In this document: positions 1-5,209 of the stretch, one piece after another
Position numbering within the stretch: the first letter of the stretch is position 1
Layout of the letters: each line of letters begins with the position of its first letter
NCBI GenBank assembly: GCA_903887975.1
Contig: CAISSD010000051.1
Coordinates: forward strand, 1 to 19,239
Length of the DNA stretch: 19,239 nt
Source: an uncultured Legionellaceae bacterium
GTDB lineage: Bacteria; Pseudomonadota; Gammaproteobacteria; Legionellales; Legionellaceae
Direction of reading: 5' to 3'
Notes under the pieces: model-generated
What the model saw: the letters and a program-made list of their open reading frames with translations, nothing else
What the model was told of the DNA's origin: nothing
Database searches by the model: none
Position numbers and translations under genes: made by a program

Positions 1-301
1 AGCGTTTAAGATGGGCAATCCCAATAAGGTCCGTGCGTTGATTGGGGCCTTTTGTTTTTTCAATCCTCGTCATTTTCATGCCAAAGATGGTAGTGGATAT
101 GCATTTTTAACAGAAATGTTGTTGCAATTGGATCCAATCAACCCTCAAATTGCAGCACGTTTGGCCACAGCATTCACGCGTGCGGATTATTTGAATCAAG
201 CACAACGGTTCTTGATTCAAGAGCAATTGCAGTGTTTGAGTCAAAACACGATGTCTTCTGATTTGCAAGAAATTGTGGTTAAGGGTTTGGGGGACTTTTA
301 A
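1..301 (+). CDS. pepN: Aminopeptidase N, C-terminal fragment (gene enters from the left edge)
   Basis: This is the last ~100 codons of a zinc metallo-aminopeptidase of the M1 family, which removes N-terminal residues from peptides in the cytoplasm. The reading frame is open to base 1 and ends with TAA at 299-301, so the methionine at 11 is internal. The fragment shows the signature of the C-terminal helical domain of the enterobacterial PepN type: NPNKVRALIGAF, then FHAKDGSGYAFL, then an N-P-Q-I-A-A-R-L segment. This matches my memory of the E. coli tail (NPNR.RSLIGAF, FHAEDGSGY.FL). The catalytic HExxH motif lies outside the window, so activity cannot be judged. No convincing terminator follows. 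Confidence 0.92.
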   Translation, partial: AFKMGNPNKVRALIGAFCFFNPRHFHAKDGSGYAFLTEMLLQLDPINPQIAARLATAFTRADYLNQAQRFLIQEQLQCLSQNTMSSDLQEIVVKGLGDF

Positions 302-391
302 TCCCAAATTGCAAGTGCGTAATGCTGTTGAATTTTTTCATCTTTGGTGATTAAAGGAGCTTTTTTCGTAAATGCGTTGGTGTGATGGCCA

Positions 392-453
392 TTGTCAACC
401 CCAATTAACGTACGTTAATATGTATTGTGGCGTACGTTAATTGGAGTTGACAA
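392..453. repeat. Imperfect 23-bp inverted repeat with nested palindrome
   Basis: The left arm 392-414 begins TTGTCAACCCCAATTAACG and the right arm 431-453 is its reverse complement at 22 of 23 positions (C400 opposite A445 is the only mismatch). A 16-base spacer separates them. Inside, 404-419 is a perfect 16-bp palindrome (ATTAACGTACGTTAAT). Its half CGTACGTTAAT recurs at 431-441, exactly 22 bp downstream, about two helical turns. Each outer edge reads TTGACA outward. No T-run follows, so a plain intrinsic terminator is unlikely. It may be a dimer-binding operator, a small MITE-like repeat, or a structured 5' element of the next gene. Confidence 0.8.
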
Positions 454-522
454 ATCCCATCTTTTATTTCATGAGTCAATCGGTTAGCCTATCACCATTG
501 TAGGGAATGAAGGTGAGTAAAA

Positions 523-804
523 ATGAAAACAGTTTGTTTCTTATGCGGGATCATCAGCTTCTTTTTAAGTTCATTCTTATATTCATATACCTGTGGCATC
601 GACAAGTTTGGTTTTGTTTATACCTGTTGCGCGCAATACACCTGTAGGCTTGGCACAGGAAACCAATGCATTCCAGGTCCTGTTACCGGATACACCAATC
701 CAACGTGGATGAAAGCGGCTGCATGCACCAACGCGCTTGGATGGCAGGCATCATCCGTTTGCAATACCAACTCGTTTGTCACCACCCCGTGCGCTGTTCA
801 GTAA
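523..804 (+). CDS. Small secreted cysteine-rich protein, function unknown
   Basis: I do not recognise a family. The 93-residue product begins with a Sec-type signal (Lys2, then a hydrophobic run to about residue 20, SFLYS), followed by a ~70-residue mature part. That part holds eight cysteines: C24, C35, C36, C41, C49, C68, C80 and C90, including an adjacent CC pair (C35-C36). Spacing is C-x10-CC-x4-C-x7-C-x18-C-x11-C-x9-C. An even number of cysteines with few charged residues suggests a disulfide-stabilised exported mini-protein. No lipobox or membrane anchor is seen. ATG 523 is preceded by AAGGTGAG (510-517), a good ribosome binding site with 5-base spacing. It lies between pepN and vapBC, downstream of the 392-453 inverted repeat, and appears to be transcribed alone. 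The CC pair recalls the knottin-like protein at 14645 but the remaining spacing differs. Confidence 0.7.
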   Translation: MKTVCFLCGIISFFLSSFLYSYTCGIDKFGFVYTCCAQYTCRLGTGNQCIPGPVTGYTNPTWMKAAACTNALGWQASSVCNTNSFVTTPCAVQ

Positions 805-807
805 TAA

Positions 808-844
808 GGGTTGTGCGAGCAGGAGTTGACCTGCACGCAAACCC
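808..844. repeat. Strong hairpin between the cysteine-rich gene and vapBC
   Basis: GGGTT, GCG and GCAGG in 808-823 pair with CCTGC, CGC and AACCC in 830-844 (13 base pairs interrupted by small internal bulges), with a six-base loop at 824-829. It begins three bases after the stop of the upstream gene, so it could cap that transcript's 3' end, but no U-tract follows. The right arm includes the -35 hexamer of the vapBC promoter, so it could also affect that promoter. Confidence 0.6.
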
Positions 845-854
845 AATATATACT
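826..854 (+). promoter_or_regulatory. Sigma70-type promoter of vapBC
   Basis: TTGACC at 826-831 and TATACT at 849-854 are separated by exactly 17 bp. Transcription would begin near 861, about 30 bases before the antitoxin ATG at 891. This is the best-formed two-hexamer promoter in the window. The -35 lies in a GGAGTTGAC 9-mer that also occurs at 443-451. Confidence 0.68.
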
Positions 855-873
855 GGTTTAAAACTAGTTTAAT
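852..873 (+). promoter_or_regulatory. Operator-like tandem repeat at the vapBC transcription start
   Basis: Two 11-base direct repeats abut each other: ACTGGTTTAAA (852-862) and ACTAGTTTAAT (863-873), matching at 9 of 11 positions with an 11-bp period (one helical turn). The perfect palindrome AAACTAGTTT (861-870) spans the predicted start. Antitoxin/toxin complexes typically repress their own operon by binding such sites, so this is the likely operator; binding itself is inferred. Confidence 0.5.
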
Positions 874-890
874 TTTTTGGGGTGTCTTTT

Positions 891-1130
891 ATGCAAGAAA
901 TGGGTGCTTTTGAAGCCAAAACACATTTTTCATCATTGCTGGCGCAAGTTGAACAGGGTCAAGAATTTGTCATCACAAAACACGGTCACCCCATTGCCAA
1001 ATTGGTTTCGATTAACGCTTGTGAACGAAAAAACGTACGCTTGGCGATCCAGCGATTGAAAACGTTTTGTCAAACACAAACGCTAGACGAATTGGATTGG
1101 AAGTCCTTAAGAGACGAGGGACGCCGCTGA
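891..1130 (+). CDS. vapB: Antitoxin, Phd/YefM-like (VapB role)
   Basis: A 79-residue DNA-binding antitoxin that should neutralise the PIN toxin encoded next and autorepress the pair. The N-terminus is typical of the Phd/YefM fold: MGAFEAKTHFSSLLAQVEQGQ followed by F-V-I-T-K-H-G-H-P-I-A-K-L-V. The C-terminal half (about residues 50-79, ending W-K-S-L-R-D-E-G-R-R) is basic and is the part expected to wrap the toxin. I chose ATG 891 because GGGGTG (879-884) gives a ribosome site about seven bases upstream; a GTG at 882 would destroy that spacing. The stop overlaps the toxin ATG (ATGA at 1129-1132 region), indicating translational coupling. Promoter and operator lie just upstream. Confidence 0.87.
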   Translation: MQEMGAFEAKTHFSSLLAQVEQGQEFVITKHGHPIAKLVSINACERKNVRLAIQRLKTFCQTQTLDELDWKSLRDEGRR

Positions 1131-1537
1131 TGAATTTTGTCTTGGACGCCTCTGTGACCTTGGCCTGGTGCTTCAAAGACGAACAAACGCCATCAACCAA
1201 TCAATTGTTAGAACAATTGGATGGCGCACAAGCTTTTGTTCCAGGATTATGGACGCTTGAAATAGGAAATATTCTTTTATCTGCCTGCAAGAAAAAACGC
1301 ATTACTTATGCTCATGCAACAGAATTTTTAAATTTATTAAGTGAACTCGATATTCAAATTGATGATGCTACTGCAACACTTGGGTTTCATGATATTTTTT
1401 TATTGGCTCATTCTGAGCAATTAACAACATATGATGCCGCTTATTTGGAATTGGCCATGCGTTTGGGATTGCCGCTTGCAACACGAGATAAGCAGCTGGC
1501 GGATGCTGCTTTAAAAGTTGGTGTTGCCATCATTTGA
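1130..1537 (+). CDS. vapC: PIN-domain ribonuclease toxin (VapC family)
   Basis: A 135-residue single PIN domain, the usual VapC size. VapC toxins are Mg-dependent endoribonucleases that stop translation, commonly by cutting tRNA or rRNA; the target here cannot be read from sequence. All four acidic positions of the PIN site are visible: D6 (FVLDAS), E44 (LEIGNILL), D102 (TYDAAYLELA) and D120 (ATRDKQLADAA), so the toxin looks intact. ATG 1130 overlaps the antitoxin stop. The last 27 bases overlap the 3' end of murU on the opposite strand, suggesting the module was acquired or rearranged into this locus. Confidence 0.92.
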   Translation: MNFVLDASVTLAWCFKDEQTPSTNQLLEQLDGAQAFVPGLWTLEIGNILLSACKKKRITYAHATEFLNLLSELDIQIDDATATLGFHDIFLLAHSEQLTTYDAAYLELAMRLGLPLATRDKQLADAALKVGVAII

Positions 1538-2170
1538 TGACATTACCCCAACATCACGCCATAACCCATGATAAATCTCCCCACTTAATTTTTTTTGGGT
1601 TGCCCATTGTCGTAAGAGTGGTGTTACGGAATAACGACCGGGTTGGCAAGCGTTAAAGCAACTGGGGTGGTAACTTGCAATGCCGGAGAACGTGAGTGAA
1701 GGCGCTTCATTGGTTGCATAAGAGGCGCCATCCAAACCAAAATCACTTTGTTTTTTATAGGCAGGCGTTGGCACCAACACCACATGGGCTTGATGTGGGC
1801 TTGGCGCTTTGATGGTTTCAAACGGATAGTCGGTTAGAATATCGGCATTAATGGTTAAAAAAGGCTCTGCCTGCAACCAAGGTAATGCGTTATACAAACC
1901 GCCGCCGGTTTCTAGGCCACCCGGAGGCTCGGGGGTGTAAATAATTTCCACGTCAAAGCGCGCACCATGACCCAAATGCGCGCGAATTTGGCCGCCCAAA
2001 TAAGCATGGTTGATGACAATGCGGGTATAACCAATGCTCGCAAGCCTTATGACATGATGCTCAATCAAAGGCGTGCCATCGATGGGATACAATGCTTTAG
2101 GGTGGGTGAGCGTGAATGGCTTCAAGCGCTCCCCGCGGCCTGCGGCCAACAACATGGCTGTTTTTAACAT
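1511..2170 (-). CDS. murU: N-acetylmuramate-1-phosphate uridylyltransferase
   Basis: MurU converts MurNAc-1-phosphate and UTP to UDP-MurNAc in the cytoplasm, the second step of the AmgK/MurU peptidoglycan recycling shortcut known from Pseudomonas. The 219-residue protein has the nucleotidyltransferase signature LAAGRGERLKPFT (8-20), a K-A-L-Y-P-I-D-G-T-P-L-I segment, TGGGLYNALPWL (88-99), the metal-binding NAD (108-110) and WRDVG near the end (204-208). After WRDVG the usual T-x-E-R-L-A-like tail is replaced by VMSSNDGNTNF, encoded partly antisense to vapC. The core fold and catalytic residues appear complete, so activity is likely. It starts 18 bases after the TPR gene stop, apparently in one operon with amgK upstream. 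A generic glucose-1-phosphate nucleotidyltransferase is the alternative; the amgK neighbour favours MurU. Confidence 0.85.
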   Translation of the reverse strand: MLKTAMLLAAGRGERLKPFTLTHPKALYPIDGTPLIEHHVIRLASIGYTRIVINHAYLGGQIRAHLGHGARFDVEIIYTPEPPGGLETGGGLYNALPWLQAEPFLTINADILTDYPFETIKAPSPHQAHVVLVPTPAYKKQSDFGLDGASYATNEAPSLTFSGIASYHPSCFNACQPGRYSVTPLLRQWATQKKLSGEIYHGLWRDVGVMSSNDGNTNF

Positions 2171-2188
2171 GATGTTTATCGGTTCATT

Positions 2189-4078
2189 TTATTTTTGATT
2201 GTACATTGATGTGGCCACCAATGCCATGTTTGATGGTGATGGTTTATAAGCTGGTTTAAACCATAACAATCGATGATGTAGCGTTAACGATTGATATTGG
2301 GGTTTTTGTAATGTGGCAGTTAGCCAATCCAATGCATGATTAAATTGGGGGTTGGTTGTTGCATGATAACACGCGTTAATTAGGCCATTCCGTGTTATTT
2401 TGCTGCTTAATAAGGCATTGTTTGACAGCAGCTTTTGCCCCCGCTCCTGATTGGCACAAAGCAATAAAGGCGAGGGTTCGCGCGTTACATCCAAGTCTTG
2501 ACCATTGAGCCCATCAATACTTATTTTGGCGCAGAGCGTCTCGTCTCTGGCTAAAAGTACCGGACCCAAGGGATGCGCCATGATGAGGCTTAATGCCGAA
2601 CATACTCGGTTCTCTGAGTTATTAATGAAGGTATTTAAGCTTTCTGGTGTGATGTGATCGCGGAATATCTGATATTTTAAAAATAAAGGCCAAGCCTCGG
2701 CATTGCCAAGCAAGGTATGCAGCCCAGAGGTCGTGCGTCCACCATCAAGCTCGTACAATTCATTCAGTTGCTCGGGCAAGATTCTATTCCATACGTGTGC
2801 ATTGTTGATGATTGCCTTGACATGTTCGACGGTTAAATTGAAAAAAAATTGAATTAAGATTTGTGAAAACTCATGGGTTCGGATGAATTTAATGATGGTT
2901 TCTTCCAGTTCCTTGGGTTGTTCTCCAACAAGGTACACAGAAACCCATGAATGGGAATCTTTGTTCATGGTGGTTGATTGACAAAAAAGCCATTGATTGA
3001 AAAATTCTTGCCATAATGGTTGGCGCGCTTTGAGCTCTTGAACGCTTTGGTATACATTGAGGTGTTGATGTAATTTAAAAGAACAAAGTAATAATCCAAA
3101 ATCAACGGCTTCTTGATTTTCTTTGCTGAGCGTATTGAATTGTTGGTTGGTTTTTAAAGAAATAAAGTATTCGTAAGCTTCGGCATAGCTACCAAAAGAT
3201 GCTTCCAACAGCGCCAATTCGAACATGGCATTGAATGCCACATTTTGTTTTGAAGAACATTTGAGATGTTTAAGTAACTCATAACCCGCATGCGCAAGCT
3301 CTATGTCGCCAATTTTTAAAGCGTTTTGTGCGGATTCATTTAGAAAATCAATCACAGGCGTATACTCGGGGTTTTTGTCCATCAACATATCGCAATAAAC
3401 CAGGCCATCTTCATATTCTTCTGCTTCAAACAAGGACATGCAGACTTCTAGGTGTTCGTCGTCATTGAGCTTTTTAATGATGTTTTTATAGCATTCTTTG
3501 GCTTTGACTTTTTCGCCGCTTTTGAGTTCAATATGACCAAGAAGTAATTGTGCTTGCGTGTTGTTGATGGTTTTGATGCGCGCACAAAGTATTTTTGCCT
3601 CATCAAGCCGATGTTGTTTGATGAAGGCCAAGGTTTGACCCATTAATGCGGTCAAATGTTTGGGGTTGAGTTCAAGTACTTGATGATACGTTTTAATGGC
3701 TTTATCCCAATCATGATTTTTTAGGGCCTCAGCGCCATCTGTTGCCCAGGTGGCAATCGACTTTAATTGCTTTTTGGTCGAGGTCTTTTTTTCTGGTGAG
3801 GCGTCACAAGACTCAAGCCTGATTAACGTTTCAGGGTCAAGTTCAAGATAGCGGCTTTGTGCTTCATCATAAGACGCGGCTTCTGCATGTTCAAATTGGG
3901 TTTCTTCTGAAGTGCTTTGGACGCTAAGTCGTTGGTGCACAATGCCACGAAGTTTGTGGGCAGCAGATAAAATACGGCGTGCTGGCAGGCTTGCGATGAG
4001 TTTGTTTAAGCGCTCTAGATGATTGAGTATTTCTAAGTGTTGACGGTCTTCTTGGTATGCTTTAAAGATCGCATCCAA
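2189..4078 (-). CDS. Large TPR protein with C-terminal ~43-residue repeats, function unknown
   Basis: The 629-residue product has no signal peptide or membrane segment. Residues ~1-50 are a charged helix, ~55-105 a low-complexity acidic/basic linker, and ~110-310 contain TPR-like helix pairs (ALKNHDWDKAIKTYHQVLEL is the clearest). The C-terminus carries repeats at 433-475, 476-518 and 519-560 plus a partial copy from 561, each opening I-x-x-x-x-L-N/I. TPR arrays are protein-interaction scaffolds; the enzymatic or effector role, if any, is unknown. The start is a problem: the best in-frame initiator is TTG 4078 with a weak ribosome site, whereas the natural ATG at 4136 is out of frame because of a nine-A run (4114-4122). 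With eight As the protein would be 648 residues. It lies between amgK and murU in the same orientation, so is probably cotranscribed. Confidence 0.75.
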   Translation of the reverse strand: MDAIFKAYQEDRQHLEILNHLERLNKLIASLPARRILSAAHKLRGIVHQRLSVQSTSEETQFEHAEAASYDEAQSRYLELDPETLIRLESCDASPEKKTSTKKQLKSIATWATDGAEALKNHDWDKAIKTYHQVLELNPKHLTALMGQTLAFIKQHRLDEAKILCARIKTINNTQAQLLLGHIELKSGEKVKAKECYKNIIKKLNDDEHLEVCMSLFEAEEYEDGLVYCDMLMDKNPEYTPVIDFLNESAQNALKIGDIELAHAGYELLKHLKCSSKQNVAFNAMFELALLEASFGSYAEAYEYFISLKTNQQFNTLSKENQEAVDFGLLLCSFKLHQHLNVYQSVQELKARQPLWQEFFNQWLFCQSTTMNKDSHSWVSVYLVGEQPKELEETIIKFIRTHEFSQILIQFFFNLTVEHVKAIINNAHVWNRILPEQLNELYELDGGRTTSGLHTLLGNAEAWPLFLKYQIFRDHITPESLNTFINNSENRVCSALSLIMAHPLGPVLLARDETLCAKISIDGLNGQDLDVTREPSPLLLCANQERGQKLLSNNALLSSKITRNGLINACYHATTNPQFNHALDWLTATLQKPQYQSLTLHHRLLWFKPAYKPSPSNMALVATSMYNQK

Positions 4079-4113
4079 TTGTTCCAGTGCGCGTTCGTTT
4101 TGATTTTGTGCGA

Positions 4114-4122
4114 TTTTTTTTT
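4114..4122 (-). other. Nine-A homopolymer separating an upstream ATG from the TPR reading frame
   Basis: On the minus strand ATG 4136 reads M-K-P-K-P-K-K-N-R-T and ends at a TAA 24 codons later. Deleting one A from the run joins it to the TPR frame (M-K-P-K-P-K-K-I-A-Q-N-Q-N-E-R-A-L-E-Q-L-D). The joined frame is otherwise open back to a TGA adjoining that ATG. The run could be a phase-variable tract, a polymerase slippage site, or a sequencing error in a homopolymer. Confidence 0.55.
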
Positions 4123-4181
4123 GGTTTAGGCTTCATGATGAATTAAATTGATAAAACAATCAGTTTACCATCTTTTTATGC

Positions 4182-5159
4182 TCATGATAAGGTCACAGTG
4201 TTCATGAAGTTGAGCATTGGTTTTAATGCAGGAATCTGTTGCATGCTTTGCATGAGGTATTCAACAATCAGGGGTAAATGTTGTAAATAATCTGATTTAC
4301 CATCGCGTAAATGTAAACGACAAAAAATACCCAATACTTTGAGATGGCGTTGAATGCCACAAAGCTCAAAATCATGCTTAAAGGCTTCTAATGATTGTTG
4401 TTGTGCTTGCGTTGAATTTTTATAAAAATAAAGCACCCAAGCGTCAATTTGTGCTTTTGGCCAGGTCAAATAGCAGTCTTTAAGTAACGATACCAAATCG
4501 TAGGCCAATGGTCCCATCATGGCGTCTTGAAAATCAATGACGCCAAGTGTTGGGGGATATCTATGAAGCACCAATAAATTTCTAGAATGAAAATCACGAT
4601 GAATGATGACTTTGGGTTGTTGGTCGATTGCTTCAACAATATAATGACACGCATCTTGAAGCATGATCTTTTCTTGGGGTGATAACGTCCGGTTTAAGTA
4701 GGCATCCAAAAACCACATTAAAAAATAATCGAGTTCTTGTTGCATGTGTGCTTGATTAAATTCGGGTAGATCAATGTTTTTGGGTGTATGTTTTTGTAGC
4801 TGATGCAAAATGTTGATGGCAGCAAGATAATACTCTTCAACAGAAGGCGAGCCGGTGACGGATTTAAAAAACAAATCATCACCAAAATCTTCCAGTAACA
4901 TGAATCCAAGGGTTGGTTCAACGGCCATAATTTGGGGTACTTTAATCCCCAATTGGTTGAATATCTTGGCTGTATGGATAAATGGTGTTAAAGATTCTTT
5001 TTCGGGTGGTGCATCCATAACCACATAACTTTGTGTGTTTTGATGCGCTCGCCAATAGCGACGAAAACTTGCATCCCCGGCAAGAGGTGCAACAGCAAAA
5101 TGGTTATTGGGGTCGATTTGGCATAGCCATTGGTTCAGTGCGTTTTCTCGCTGTTGCAT
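4182..5159 (-). CDS. amgK: N-acetylmuramate/N-acetylglucosamine anomeric kinase (aminoglycoside phosphotransferase fold)
   Basis: AmgK phosphorylates the anomeric hydroxyl of MurNAc (and GlcNAc) recovered from the cell wall, giving the substrate of MurU. The 325-residue protein is close to the Pseudomonas enzyme in length and has the kinase hallmarks of the APH family: LAGDASFRRYWR (27-37), VMDAPPEKE (47-55), the catalytic loop HRDFHSRNLLV (187-197) and the metal-binding DFQDAMMGPLAYDL (209-222). ATG 5159 is the only sensible start; AAGAAGG upstream is a possible but distant ribosome site. It is divergent from lptD with only ~50 bases between them, the arrangement common in gammaproteobacteria, and heads a minus-strand operon amgK - TPR protein - murU. 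Many APH-fold proteins are annotated only as phosphotransferases; the context makes AmgK the best call. Confidence 0.85.
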   Translation of the reverse strand: MQQRENALNQWLCQIDPNNHFAVAPLAGDASFRRYWRAHQNTQSYVVMDAPPEKESLTPFIHTAKIFNQLGIKVPQIMAVEPTLGFMLLEDFGDDLFFKSVTGSPSVEEYYLAAINILHQLQKHTPKNIDLPEFNQAHMQQELDYFLMWFLDAYLNRTLSPQEKIMLQDACHYIVEAIDQQPKVIIHRDFHSRNLLVLHRYPPTLGVIDFQDAMMGPLAYDLVSLLKDCYLTWPKAQIDAWVLYFYKNSTQAQQQSLEAFKHDFELCGIQRHLKVLGIFCRLHLRDGKSDYLQHLPLIVEYLMQSMQQIPALKPMLNFMNTVTLS

Positions 5160-5209
5160 GATATACTTTCTGCCTTCTTTGCGATCTGACTATTAATTTG
5201 GGACGTGCA

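Noticed and set aside
447..475. TTGACA at 447-452 as -35 of the promoter for the gene at 523
   Set aside because: No -10-like hexamer stands 16-18 bp downstream (the sequence there is around CATGAG), so a promoter could not be supported.
666..872. 68-codon frame overlapping the secreted cysteine-rich gene
   Set aside because: It has no ribosome site or coherent domain, runs through the hairpin and vapBC promoter, and overlaps a better-supported gene.
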